A stretch of DNA of 64,000 bases. Source: Liolophura sinensis (taxonomy: Eukaryota > Mollusca > Polyplacophora > Chitonida > Chitonidae). The stretch spans positions 18,905,338 to 18,969,337 of the forward strand of contig NC_088302.1 of assembly GCF_032854445.1 (NCBI RefSeq), in the 5' to 3' direction. Positions within the stretch are counted from its first letter, which is position 1. Each line of letters begins with the position of its first letter. Under the pieces are notes generated by a model. That model was not told the origin of the DNA. It ran no database searches and was given only the letters and a program-made list of their open reading frames with translations. Positions 34,601 to 46,782 of the stretch are shown in pieces. The position numbers were made by a program, and so were the translations under genes.

Positions 34601-37600
34601 GCACAATTTTTTTCGAAACAGTGTAAACTTATGATAAGAATTAAGTCATTATCCCTTTATAGGGTAATAGTTGATGCAAACATATTAAAAGAAAATAATC
34701 AAACACATTGACCTAATTTCCATACTTACCATTTAAAACAAAGAGCAAAATACTGGCAGCATCATCGTCTTTATGGCCTACGCGGCAAATGTAGTCACCC
34801 TTGTCTGTCATCTTGGCTTTTTCTATCAGTAATTTGCTGATGATAGACTTTAGCTCAAGGCTTTTGTACTTGGTGATTTCCACTCCGCTGCCTGAGACAG
34901 AGTTTATTTTGTCACCGTTGTGAAACCAGTCCAAGTCTTGGGGTGGCTCCTCCTCCCCAGTGGCATTACAGATCAGTTCTATGGGCTGACCAATCTCCAC
35001 ATACTTCTTTCCAGTCAACACCACACCTTAAACAAACAAGAAAAAAAGGTCATTTTAAATTCTCATCTTTTTTTTTTACAGTTTCTATATGGTAATAAAT
35101 GCCTGGAAATGAAATGTTCACACTTAAATTTATTACATTACATATGTATCCTTTCAAAAGTAGATGGGATATGATAATTTTAAACTTTGAACTGAGGAAA
35201 AGTAGACAACTACCTCCAATTCCTAGAAGTGGTAACAAATAGTACTTTCTAAGAAAATGCATTGGTTAATTCAGTTTTCTAAAATTTGGAAAGTAATTAT
35301 TTTTTTCTTCATTTTTGTGTATATATATATACACACATTATATACAAATGAAGATAATGCAACATTTTATTAATGTATAAGTATGAAGGTTTACCAATGT
35401 GATTTTGTTTCATTCAGGCCAATATTATTTGCACACATGCAAGGTAGGATGTTTTAGGGATGATATTTTTGCCCTTGTGGGGGCCTCCATGGCTCAGTTG
35501 GTTAGCACGCTAGTGCAGCGTAATGACTTAGAAGCCTCTCACCAATGCGGTTGCTGTGAGTTCAAGTCCATCTCATGCTGGCTTCCTCACCGGCCGTACG
35601 TGGGAAGGTCTTCAACCTACAGATGGTCATGGGTTTCCCCCGGGCGCTGCCCAGTTTCCTCCCAATATAATGCTGGCCGCCATCGTATTAGTGAAATATT
35701 CTTGAGTAGGGCGTAAAACACCAATCAAATAAATAAATAAAATAATAATTGAGCCATTGTTAATAAATACATATGTAGTAAGTAAGTCACTTACGCGGCA
35801 CTTCTTCCTCTTCAATTTCTTCATCTGTTGAACAAAAAAAACCCCAAAATAATGTGACAGCTTTGCAGTTTTTGTTGACATTGTACGTGCAGGTATGTGC
35901 CAGATTGCCTAAGCCTTATCCAATCAGCAGGAATTCTTTTATGAAGAGGAAACACGTTTTGTGTCGACAAATTATTGTATCAATCATGCAACAGATGCTG
36001 TACTACAATTTGCAAAGTAAACAATGCTTGACATTTGTAATATATCACTGATATGTAATCATCATGTGTACATTTACATATGAAAATAGGGCATCAGTTC
36101 AGTTAATGGCATTAAATCTATATTCAACCTCCATGTACGCAGGGCAAATTTTAGCTAAAAAAAAAAACAAACTGGCAAAATACTAGTGTCAACAAATTGT
36201 GTTTGTATTCTTAATGACACGTACAGGCATTAATTGAAATCTGATAACTAAAGTCTGTGGGGAATTAAGGGAGAGGAGAGCTTAATAGTTGCTAGGCAAC
36301 CAGGTGAGGCAATTACTGTAGTTTAAACACAGGAGATTAAACATGTTAAAAGTGAAATGCCACAGATCTGTGGAGGCTGCTTTTTATCGCAGTCCTCAAA
36401 ATAAATGCGTCTGTGTAATTTGTCGTACTCTGATTGTTATCTAATATTTGATCTGTTGAACAGCCTGTATTGTTTATTTGCATGATTCATTCTTTTCAAT
36501 ATTTAATTCACAGAAAAAAAATGTACATTTTTAATTAAAACAGATTTTCATTGGGTGCATGGTCAGGCTTCATATGATGCCATAGATACTTACTGAATAC
36601 TGTCACTACAGTCAAAAGCAGAATTAACCATTTAATTTTGAAATATAGGCCTACATCTTGTTGGAATTATTGGACTTCCATTCTTTTACCACTGATTTCC
36701 TCACTATACTAATGGAAGATCTTCATCAAGGTGACACTTAAGGGGTGCTTGACATTGTGATATCTTACCTGTTACTAGGAGTCTGAAGTGTTTGAAGACA
36801 TGGTCTTTAGTGGACACCTGGCACTCGTAACGTCCGGCATCGCTAAGCTGCACCCGATTAATGTGCAGCGTCCAGATGTTCTTGTATTTGTTGTGTGTCG
36901 TAGAAATGCGAGTATCAGCGACATATGGAAATGTTCCAATAGTCAGAGGATTTGGCTCATCAACTCTCTTCCATATTACCTGTAATGTATAAGGCAAGAG
37001 AGGGATAAAACCAAAGGAAAACTCATGCTTCAGATTTGCCTGAAAAAGTGCATTTTAGCAGCAAACAAAGGTTATAATATTTTACTTTTGGTGAGGAAGC
37101 AGAAGGATATCATCTTAATGTACTTTCTGAAAAAAAGAAACCTCAAAACACAATTTTAACGCCAATATAGAGCTGTCAAAATCAGGTAAAAATAATAATG
37201 GTAAAGGGATGCAATAATGTTTTTGTCGCAGTTGTATAATCTGATCTTTGGGGATAATCACAATAATCAACTCTTCGTGAAGAATCGTTCATTGGCTGAG
37301 GGAGTAATGAAGCTTTAGTTGTAGAAAAGACCTAAAGTTTCCTTACATTTGAATCTACGCATATACCTGTAAATTTTACATGGAATTAAAAAGAAGCAAA
37401 GCAAAATTGTAATTCAGAAAGAGTAGAAGTAAGAAGACAGCTGCTTTTATTTCCTGTATGGCACGAGACTAGTTCACTTTTTTATACCTGTGTTTTCTGA
37501 GCCGAGTTCCTGTTCTGCCCTACATCTAAGGAAGCCGGGGAATGTAAGACAAACATAGCATCAACAGGTGTCTGGGGCATGCCATGCTAACTACCACCAC

Positions 37601-40600
37601 CTGAGCTACTGTTTACCTTATAACTCTAGCACTTGTCAGAGTTTGTAATCTGTGCCAGAAGCTGATGAAATAAATTACGGGTATGTAGTCTAGCTGAGCT
37701 AACACCTGACTGATTAGAAACAAAGAGTGATCACTGGGTTGTATACATGTATGTTGATGAAAAATTGGTTGAACTTCATATCGACCCCCCATATTTATTG
37801 TCTCATTTTGCAGCCAGTTGTATTCAGACTTTTTATACAGACCATAGTCGCACTGATTTGTTACATTTCTCATTTTATTTACTGATGCACCTAACTGTAT
37901 CTTTCCCCTTCACATACATTTTTGATTTAATGAAAACAAGGATCCTGTTCCTTGAATAACTAGGTCATAATTGTACATGTAAGCTATAGTGCATAAGTGG
38001 CCATTCTCCAATCACTGTTTATGTATTTATTTACATTTCTGATTTTATTTACTGATGCACCTAACTGTATCTTTCCTCTTCACATACATTTTTGATTTAA
38101 TGAAAACAAGGATCCTGTTCCTTGAATAACTAGGTCATAATTGTACATGTAAGCTATAGTGTATAAGTGGCCTGCCTCCAATCACTGTTTATGTATTTAT
38201 TTACATTTCTGATTTTATTTACTGATGCACCTAACTGTATCTTTCCCCTTCACATACATTTTTGATTTAATGAAAACAAGGATCCTGTTCCTTGAATAAC
38301 TAGGTCATAATTGTACATGTAAGCTATAGTGTATAAGTGGCCTTTCTCCAATCACTGTTTATGTATTTATTTACATTTCTCATTTTATTTACTGATGCAC
38401 CTAACTGTATCTTTCCTCTTCACATACATTTTTGATTTAATGAAAACAAGGATCCTGTTCCTTGAATAACTAGGTCATAATTGTACATGTAAGCTATAGT
38501 GTATAAGTGGCCTGCCTCCAATCACTGTTTATGTATTTATTTACATTTCTGATTTTATTTACTGATGCACCTAACTGTATCTTTCCTCTTCACATACATT
38601 TTTGATTTAATGAAAACAAGGATCCTGTTCCTTGAATAACTAGGTCATAATTGTACATGTAAGCTATAGTGAATAAATGGCTTTTCTCCAGCCACTGTGT
38701 ATGTATTTACTTATTTGTTGTGATTTAAGGTTTGCACATCAATTTTTCACTTATGTGACGAGTGTTGGTTTTGCAGGTGGCAGTGCTTGGGGCAAAACTG
38801 CAGACTTTCGGCAAGTTACGGACAAATTTTCCCACGTGATGTATATGCAGATATGCCCACCATATGGGTGGAAGACAAGCAGTCTTCACTGAAGGCTTCC
38901 TTGTCACCAAGGACCAACAAGAAGTGAGAGCAGGGGAGCCTGTAAATGTCCAAGGCTGGGATTGAACCTGCAACTTGTGTGTCCTAGCGACGGAAAGGCA
39001 AGCCATGCTTAATCATTTTTGTATTGATAGCTTAGCAGTAGACCTATAGTTCCGAGGCACTCAGCTTCAGATCCTATGTTTTGTCATCACATGTGTATAA
39101 AGTTACTTGACTTTGATGTTTTATTATGCATGGCTAAAACTGAAGTGGCTAGAGGTGTATGTTTTCTCATGGCTACAAGTAAATGACTTACAACTCCAAG
39201 GCGCTCCAGTGTACGTGACTGAACTCCCATGTTTTACTACTGACAATGCTTATTTCAAAAGTGAATTATGCTTAAGTGACTAAAACCCCCAGGTTTTATC
39301 TGTGCCGATGCTGGACTCAAGTTAAGCGAATTAGTGGTCATATTTTCTCGTATGGCTTCAGTGTATTAAAGTGACTGAACTCCTACGTTTTACCATGAGT
39401 CAGTCATAAATAGCTATGCTGATATGTTTTACCATGGCACGAGTGTTGTATGGGTGACTGCAAAGTGAACTACCTATCTGGCTCAGCTGTGCAACATACT
39501 TTTGCCTTAATATGTGGCAGCTCAGAACTTGAATGAAAGAATGTGGAATTTAGTCTACCCATTAAAACTAAAATGTTTTACTTCTGACAACTTGTGTTTT
39601 GGTGAAGAAAAAAAAAGAGGTATGGCATGATTGTTGAGTAAGACTTTGGCGTCAAGGGGTAGGAAAAAGCCTAAGTGACGGAAGTGTTTGAGCCTCACCC
39701 AGAACTTTCATAGAGGCTGTTGGTATATCTTCAAGTTGGACAGTTAACAGCTGATGTTAGTAGTAAGGCCATGTTTAGTGGATTCTGTGTTTTTTGTTAT
39801 TTCTTTTTATTTTTCACTGTTGGCTCTTTGTGCTGTATCCAATAATGTACCCAAATTCCTCAACCTTTTAATATATGAAAGAGCAACTTTTAGTGTAATA
39901 CAGGCACATTTTTAATCTTATTTTGGAGACAAAAATACAAAGTTGAATTAGCCAATTTTAAGGCTTCACAAAAATTATAAGTACTTTTTATTTTATCAGT
40001 CTACAGAGAATGATGCCTTCAGAATATGTTTGAATAAATATCTTGCAAAAGGTGAAGAATTGCAGTAGAATTATGAATGGTGTCGACTCAAGACAATGAT
40101 GTGTTGTAAAATAGGTTTGTGAAAGCGCTGGTTACAAGAAACACAAAACTAAATGATTAGTGCCTGATGGTGAGTATAAGGAAGTGTTTAGGCTTTAATG
40201 CAAATTCCGTCTTTACACAGTACATACCCATGTGCAGCTGAAACCTATCTTACAGTCTTACGCTCCGCCAAATGCCATCCATCATTGATCATGTTTATAC
40301 TTGCATGGCCAGTGTTATGTAGTGTTATGTAAGTGAAATACATGTCGTCAGGAGTATAGGATTAACCAAGTTAACAGATACTTTCTAAAGGGCATGCAGT
40401 TTAAAAGCGTTAAGATGGTATTGGTGGGAAAAGAGTTATGGTCTTGGTATCTTAGACAGTAACAGTAGAGAGGAATTAAGGGACACAAATGAGTACAAGA
40501 AGAATTGTAAATGGGACACACTGCATTCATTGTTCAGATTTATACACACAATCTTGCACATATTTACCAATATCCATGAAAATCAGAGTGTCTAGACCAT

Positions 40601-41052
40601 GAAAGTACTGCCTCATATCTAGCATATTCATTTTTATATGAAGTTCAGAAAAATGCGCACAAGGAAATATGAATTAGTCTTTGCATTTTTGAGATGGAAA
40701 GTTTAAAAGCTGCATGTATCCTGTTAAGGCTTGAATTTCTGAAAATGCCTGTATTTTGGAGACTGTGTTTTTTGACTGATATATTTCTTTGAGATGTCTT
40801 CCTGGCATCTATGTACCAGCACAGAGGTTGATATTTATATATTTGTATCACCTTGTACTTCTGACAAGTAAACTAAAAAAACATTTCTGTACCCTGTAGC
40901 AAAATCATTTTGTTGCTTAATATGCCTTACCGTTTTTGTCCCTTGGTTAATCACAGTACATTTAAGTTTGGCTGTTTTTCCTTTGTTGACTGTCACTTCG
41001 GTTTCTGTATCAGTTATCTGTGGCAGTAATGGCTGGTTCATGTCCTCCTCAC
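31670..41052 (-). CDS. Dpr/ZIG-8-like two-Ig-domain cell-surface protein (5 exons; 5' exons not found)
   Basis: Exons in transcript order: 40931-41052, 36769-36979, 35795-35824, 34730-35026, 31670-31896 (TAG at 31670-31672). All borders are GT/AG and all joins keep frame (phases 1, 0, 1, 1, 1). Ig1 is split by a phase-0 intron. It has KLKCTV, then VIWKRVDEPNPLTIGTFPYV, RISTTHN, WTLHINRVQLSDAGRYECQV, ST. This pattern (TIG.. Y..D.RI..., WTLHI..VQL.DAGRYECQV.T) is the signature of insect Dpr and nematode ZIG-8 first Ig domains. Ig2 has the cysteines in ELICNATG and GDYICRVG and the core LDWFHNG. The last exon gives a Lys/Ser stalk and a hydrophobic stretch (LITWTFVLIYLFQYTL) followed by about 11 residues ending IHHAP. 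That may be a GPI signal or a membrane span. The first exon seen starts in phase 1, so a signal-peptide exon lies further right or outside the window. Confidence 0.85.
32900..33140 (+). other. Unidentified open frame in the Dpr/ZIG-8-like gene's last intron
   Basis: After an acceptor-like TGATTTTTCAG (to 32931), an open frame of about 65 codons reads STFETYCINLNKLFQSYRKL and continues to VNKVLSVDMG. It is antisense to the host gene. Composition is protein-like but no family is recognised. Could be a fragment of a mobile-element gene. Confidence 0.2.
35479..35742 (+). mobile_element. SINE-A, full length
   Basis: Head GGGGCCTCCATGGCTCAGTT with A-box, B-box-like GAGTTCAAGTCC, body with CTGGCTTCCTCACCGGCCGT and ATGGTCATGGGTTTCCCCCG, then TAATGCTGGCCGCC, AGTGAAATATTCTTGAGTAG, GGCGTAAAACACCAATC and (AAAT)n. 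Sits only 50 bp from the micro-exon, in the intron on its 3' side. Confidence 0.92.
35795..35824 (-). other. 30-nt micro-exon of the Dpr/ZIG-8-like gene
   Basis: Acceptor GTTCAACAG before 35824 and donor GTAAGT after 35795. Encodes DEEIEEEEVP plus the first base of Arg, the acidic linker between Ig1 (ending RLLVT) and Ig2 (starting VVLTGKKYVEIG). Both flanking introns are phase 1, so skipping it also keeps the frame and would leave a single Gly at the junction. This makes it a natural alternatively spliced cassette. Confidence 0.75.
37861..38710. repeat. Tandem array, five 170-bp monomers
   Basis: TTACATTTCT recurs at 37861, 38031, 38201, 38371 and 38541: exactly 170 bp each time, no indels. 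Monomers differ by only a few substitutions. Copies 2 and 4 share GGCCTGCCTCC and CTTTCCTCTT; copies 1 and 3 share CTTTCCCCTT, hinting at a 340-bp higher-order unit. The array ends in a family-B SINE. Lies in the Dpr/ZIG-8-like intron between exons at 36979 and 40931. Confidence 0.98.
38712..39010 (-). mobile_element. SINE-like family B, copy 2
   Basis: Same block order as 15520-15840 (CAATTTTTCACTTA, GGGGCAAAACTGC, CGGCAAGTTAC, GGGATTGAACCTGCAA near the end). The minus-strand B-box-like GGTTCAATCCC supports a tRNA-derived head. Directly abuts the 170-bp array. Confidence 0.65.
39011..40930. other. Intron of the Dpr/ZIG-8-like gene
   Basis: No exon seen. Contains loose repeats of GTGACTRAACTCCYANGTTT and TTTTACYA words between about 39100 and 39420 and the dispersed repeat at 39850-40075. 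Confidence 0.5.
39850..40075. repeat. Dispersed repeat, copy 2 (partner at 1510-1735)
   Basis: Collinear with the copy in the DIP/lachesin-like intron (AATTCCTCAACC, TTATCAGTCTACA, ATGCCTTCAGAATATG, TGAATAAATA, GTGAAGAATT). Both copies lie in introns of Ig-superfamily genes. Confidence 0.55.
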
Positions 41053-41141
41053 CTGGAATCAAACACAGAACATAAATACTTCAAACTATTTACATCAGTT
41101 TTTTTGTTATATGCTTGGACATTATTAATAATGAAGAAGAG

Positions 41142-41406
41142 GGACCTCCGTGGCTCAGTTGGTTAGTGTGCTAGCGCAACGTAATGACCCAGAAGCCTCT
41201 CACTAATGCGGTTGCTGTGGGTTCAAGTCCAGCTGATGCTGGCTTCCTCTACGGTCGTACGTGGGAAGGTCCTCCAGCAACCTGCGGATAGTCGTGGGTT
41301 TCCCCAGGCTCTGCCCGGTTTCCTTCGACCATAATGCTGGCCACCGTAGTATAAGTGAAATATTCTTGAGTATGGCGTAAAACCCAAATCAAATAAATAA
41401 ATAAAT
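41142..41406 (+). mobile_element. SINE-A, full length, with target-site duplication
   Basis: Head GGACCTCCGTGGCTCAGTTG with A-box, B-box-like GGGTTCAAGTCC, full body and (AAAT)n tail. ATTAATAATGAAGA at 41124-41137 and ATTAATATGAAGA at 41407-41419 bracket it, a 13-14 bp duplication differing by one base. It lies 90 bp upstream of a Dpr/ZIG-8-like exon. Confidence 0.92.
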
Positions 41407-41879
41407 ATTAATATGAAGATGTATAATTTGTTTAATTTGCTGCATTTAAAAACAAAATGAGTCGCAGATTTGAAGACCATATAGTATAGTCAAGTTTACA
41501 GAATTAGCCTCTTTTAAGGAAGATTTCTGTTCAATTCAAGTAATCTCAGGTTACAATGTTATATATGTACGTGTAGTATTTCAAAGTAGATTATTAAAAC
41601 CCAAGCTGCCCCTTGTAATACAAGATGCAGTTTATTTTGCATTTTTAATTTTTCAGAGAAAAAAAATGTAACCATTGCCTAAATGTGTGTATTCCTTGTA
41701 AGAACAGTAGAGAAGTGATAGAATAATTACTGGTGATTTTGAGTTTTCCCTCTTTGTACCAATTTATGCCCACGTTTACATGAAAAAGTGTTAAAGAAGG
41801 GCAATATGCCTAACAGAGCATACATGTATAGTGGAGTGTTCATGTCTTGAAGTCTTATGTCTACTGTACTTATTATCTG

Positions 41880-42450
41880 CATACATCTCCGTATGTCAGT
41901 TCAGATGAATCCTATTTTGATTACATCTTTCTCCATTTCTAAGTTATGTTTACCATGTGTTATGGAAGGAAATCACTCAATTTCAGTGACGGGATATCCA
42001 GAACAAAAGAAAACTCTTTCTTGCTAAGCTTGTAGCTGGTGATTGGATTCCTAGATCGATGGAAGAATTTGTGATATTATTTGCTAAACTTGAGTAATTT
42101 CCTCTAGTAATTTTGGTAATTGATGACGGTTAGATGGTGGGATTTGGAACTGTTTAACGTAATTATTCCAGGCTTCGTTTTGACTAACTCAGAATCTCAT
42201 CAAAAATGGCCTTCATTAATATGCATGAAGCAATCTACCAGCAGACCTCAGTGATCTCCCTTATCTACATGTGTATATAAATACGGTTATTATGCCACAT
42301 ACTCCATCGCTTCTCGGGCATTTTGTTTACGGGCAGCCGTTGTTACATTTCTTCTAGCTTAATCATTATCTCTCCAGATCGAGCATGATTGCATTGAAAA
42401 ATTGTGGTTCATTTGTTAAACAAATACTGGAGAGGCTGTCATTGTGCACA
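41880..42450. promoter_or_regulatory. Possible cis-regulatory segment
   Basis: Non-repetitive, non-coding, with clustered homeodomain-type TAATT/ATTAAT cores and a POU/octamer-like TTAATATGCATGA near 42210, and a TATATAAATA near 42275. It contrasts with the surrounding repeat-rich DNA. Assignment is by motif impression only. Confidence 0.2.
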
Positions 42451-45350
42451 TCGTGTGTTTATACAGTGTGAAAAATGTTGTATGGCGACGCACTGAAAAT
42501 AATCTACAAGCAAGTTTTCAATTTGCTCCAACTTAACAAAGGCTGCAGAGTTCAGAGCCGGATAATTTGGTGGCAAGAACTACACTCATTTGAACAGCAA
42601 CATTAGAAAGAAAATTGATGAAAACGGATTTTTGAGATCCTGCTAAACTGTTAGTGATAGTTTGTGAGGATAGAGAGTGGGATGAGAGGCAATATTTTCA
42701 ACACTTTACCAATGAGAAGTGGAGTTATGTCAATGAAACTTTATCCCGTAACACCTAACAGCCTTCATACCATGTAAAAAAATGGATTATCCAAATTAAA
42801 TGGATCCATTCATAATGCTAAATAATTCCACTGACAATGTTTTACTTCATGTAGCAAATTTTCTTAATAGGACTTTGGAACTAATATTTTGGCAGAAGGC
42901 TTGTCTGCCATGATGTTTTGATCATGATTGTTTGTGTTTTTATCTTGGAAATTTTCACATTTTGATGTGTTGTGATATTAAAGATAGAAAGTCAGACTTT
43001 AATGGAGAAATTAATTCTCTTGATGAGGAACTTACTCTGTGAATCAACTTTTACATCAGGAAGAAGGAATCTTTCTCGCTTTCAAGGGGGTCGAAGGGGA
43101 GTGTATTATACGTACATAGATTTCTAGATTGCGTCACTCTCGGTTTTGAGAGAAAAGTAAGTTTGTGATTCCTTCCTGGTGTCACAGTGTATACTGGGTT
43201 TATAAGGTTTTGTTTGACAGCCAATGAGAATCTGGTGTGCAGTGCAAAGCATGCTGGTAGGTGATGACAGGCCCAATATCCATCCAGAAGATGAATAGCC
43301 AATAGCAATCAATTGTGGAAGTTACTCTAACTAGGATTACCCAGAGGTACATGTTCACATGTTGACAAATAGCTGATGTTTATCTTGACCTCCAATCAAA
43401 TAACATGCTTAGAAATAAATGCAATTTTCTCCCCCAGTAAATCACAGGTTTTTGGGGAAATAAATTTAAAATTTGCGAATGGACTTTTGTTTTTAAACAG
43501 CCAATTACAGCCAGTGAGTATTTATTAATTGATAAATTTCAAATCAGAAGGTCATATCTGTTGATGCCAGATCTTGACACAGGGTATCAATGCGGTTGAT
43601 GTATGCATGCTGCCGAATGCAAATCTCGTTTGACGAAAAGTGATGAGGCGATAATTCAGACTGCTAAAAGACGTGTGTTTTTAGATGGAGGCCTGGCGAA
43701 ATGCTCGGCCTTGATCTCTTTCATGCAAAAATGTCATTCCTTTTGTGGATCAGGTCCTATTTTTTCATCATCCCAAGCAACACAAGTCATGCATACCAAT
43801 TCAGATTCAAAACTACTTCAATTTGCATGCTTTAGAGGAGCCAGTGTGGCTCAATTTTCGAGAGTCGCACCATTAAGTCTGACTTGTAGTCTGTGTAAAA
43901 ACATCGTTTTGGTAAAATTGATGTTTCCGGCATTTTACCAGTAGACACTGGTTACAGGAACACCACATGGCTGCCTATGCTGATGTATTAAGATATTACA
44001 TTCTCTGTGAACGATTTTAAAAGTTTTTCATCATCATTTGTGCAAAAATTGCATGTTGTTGCCTAGGAGGTTTAATGTCATTAAATCATAGAAGGAGCGC
44101 AAAGGTTGTAGTTTTTTTTGACTAATTATTCTTTTTGATGCAGGCATGACATTTGTTCTGCATTAGAGTGACTCAGAGGTCTTTTGTCCCCTCCAACGGC
44201 AGGTGAGTCACTCATCAGGGGGCAGCACTCTACCTTTCCTGATACCATTGACATTTGCTGCACAGAACCCCCAGTCATCAATATTCCCTATTGTCAGCCA
44301 GAGTACAAAGCAGTCAGCTGTAATATATTCTTGTGCACTTAGACGTCCCATAGCCAGAGTTCAAGGGCTGCAGGCAGACAGATAGGCTACAGTGTGATAA
44401 CAGCGCCCGTCAGCAGTTGCACAGCACGTGCCAGAAACGGCAGGTTTTTGTGCATTATACTCTATTGACACAGTAAATTAACATGCGACTTGGGAGCTGG
44501 GTTGTGCTGTGTATAGCCCTGCAGATGGCTGAACAAAACTGGCCATGTAAGCATTATTCACAGCCATGAAAGGGTCGCACTAACTTTTAAATTTTCAACA
44601 GTTTTACAATTTTTTTTTTTTTTTTTTTTGATTTTGTCAGCAATACCACAGCATTGTGGTCGGGTGAAATAAGTTTTAAATCTTGTCCATTTCTGTTGAA
44701 TGTGCAAATTTCATGAGTGCGTCCAAGAATACAATGCCATGCTGGTGGCCCAATCTGAACTCTCAAGTCTGCCAACTGTGCTAAGGTCACGACCTCACAC
44801 ACGAGTTACCAGCTGGGTCAGCATTGAATAGCCGACAATGTCAACTTAATTGAACACTTAGAGAATCTGGTAAAAGAGTCCTGTGTGAGTATCATGAAAT
44901 GTAAACTGGGCTTTAGTTGGAACACCCTTGAGATGGAGCTGGTTGAATAGCAACATCATGATTGGGTGTGTACACAAGTGTATACTTTTATCTGTTTGAA
45001 TAGATAAGTTACCTAGATGCTTGTTATACTCTACCCCGACTGAATTGTACAACCATATCCCCATTTAAGCCTTCGTACTCCAAATTTGTAGGGTATTCAT
45101 TCGGATGACTTATCGTCCAACAACTGGTTACTCAGGATATGTTAATCTTTAGAGATTCAAAGCATTTGTATTCAGTGGATTTAGAACTAAAATCTTTGTT
45201 GTTTGAATCTTTGCATTAAAACAGTTTAAGTGTTTTGTTGATCACCACTGATATAAACTGTATTTTATACATATTTATTTAAATTCATCAAGTAAGAAAA
45301 GCTGTTTTTTTGATTATCACACATGCGGAAGGTATTGTTACATGTGTAGG

Positions 45351-45512
45351 CTCCGGTCGTACGTGGGAAGGTCCCCCAGCAACCTGCGGATGGTTGTGGG
45401 ATTCCCCGGGCTCTGCCCGGTTTTCACACACCATAATGCTGGCCGCCGTCGTATAAGTGAAATTTTCTTGAGAACAGCGTAAAACACCAATCAAATAAAT
45501 AAATAAATAAAT
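45351..45512 (+). mobile_element. SINE-A fragment lacking the tRNA head
   Basis: Starts inside the body (CTCCGGTCGTACGTGGGAAG), then GGATGGTTGTGGG, CATAATGCTGGCCGCCGTCG, TATAAGTGAAATTTTCTTGA, GCGTAAAACACCAATC and (AAAT)n. Confidence 0.88.
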
Positions 45513-46015
45513 ACATGTGTAGGCAATCACCAGTGAAAAGAAAAGCATGAACTTATGTAAACTTTAGTCAGTACCTGGTCTTTCATGTTATTCTTTTGTT
45601 ACTTCCACTTCCAGCAAATGATTTTTTTTTTCTTAGTGTCACATCAAATATGGCTCTTTAAGGATTTAAATTAAACTTTGATAGATAGCTCTGAGAATGC
45701 AATTAGGTAATTATAGTAATAACTCATTTGCAGAACAAGTTATGACACCTGCAAAATCACATGGGTTGAAAATAAAAACTCCAAAAGTCTAACACAAACC
45801 ATATATTTAACCAAAATTTAACCAGATATTTGATGGTCTTTGTTACAAATACAAAGGTACAGTGACCAGTTGTAAGGCGTTGAAAGAAAATGAAAACATA
45901 ATAGAAAAGAAGCACATGCTTTAGTCTTACAGTTTTCATCAGTTTAGCTTCCAGTTGTGTTGACAATAATATGGATGTAACTCAATGCACTTGTACTGGT
46001 AACTAATGCTTCGTC

Positions 46016-46145
46016 TCTGTCTGTACGTGGGAATGTCTGCCAGACTGGGTTTCCCTCAGTCTCTGCCCGATTTCCTCTCACCGTAGTGCTGGCTGCAGTT
46101 GTATTCATGTAAGCGAAATATTCTTGAGTGCTGCTTACACAAGTA
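46016..46145 (+). mobile_element. SINE-A fragment (diverged)
   Basis: GTACGTGGGAATGTCTGCCA, GGGTTTCCCTCAGTCTCTGC, GTAGTGCTGGCTGCAGTTGT and GCGAAATATTCTTGAGTGCT in family order, no head and no clear tail. Confidence 0.7.
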
Positions 46146-46711
46146 AGTGTCAGAATTTGTTAGAGTTGAATATTTTACACTGTGCATTTAAGCAGTAGCT
46201 GACAGTCTTTCATCAACAGTATGTAGTACTTCTACTCTGCCACATTTTACAAATGTTCATAAAATGGTTTCATTGAGATTTTCTTGAGGCAAAAAAAAAA
46301 AAAAAAAAAAGAATATGGCAGCTTAGCAGTCATATGAAATGTATCAATCAGTCTGCAAAAGTAAAACCATACGAGTTCTTGGGTGGCCACACTTTGTCCG
46401 TATGTGTTTGTGGTGGGGTTTTGGGCTGTTACAGCAGGGTGTTTAGTGGATTGTGGGGGAGGTAGAAAGAGCTGTTTTTTCAGGTTTCTGATGGGACTGT
46501 GTACATGTGGAGAGTTGCCTAGTTTTTCAAAGCTTTATAATTCTGCCATGAGAAAAAAAAAAACGTCAGAAGAACAGAGGGAATTGAATGATACATACGA
46601 TATTCCTTTAAAGAAAAATTCAAGCAATTTTTTTGTGCCTTGCAAAAATGCTTAATAAGGACATCTAGTATATTTGTCCTAAAAAATTCACCCCATCAGA
46701 TTTTACTTTTT

Positions 46712-46782
46712 AGGCCTGAGACTTACATTCTTCCTGTGGGACATGATGCTACCTTCCTAACCAACCTCAAAACATCTTTCTT
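46712..46782. repeat. Short dispersed repeat (partner at 49247-49321)
   Basis: The two segments share TGARACTYACATT, TACCTTCC and ACCTYAAAACATC in the same order and spacing. Only about 70 bp; could be the core of a larger decayed element. Confidence 0.4.

Noticed and set aside
35479-35560. tRNA gene
   Set aside because: The A- and B-boxes belong to a SINE head; the cloverleaf is imperfect and the sequence continues into the SINE body.
35399-35716. 105-codon open frame on the + strand
   Set aside because: Runs through the full-length SINE-A; the same translated words recur at other SINE copies.
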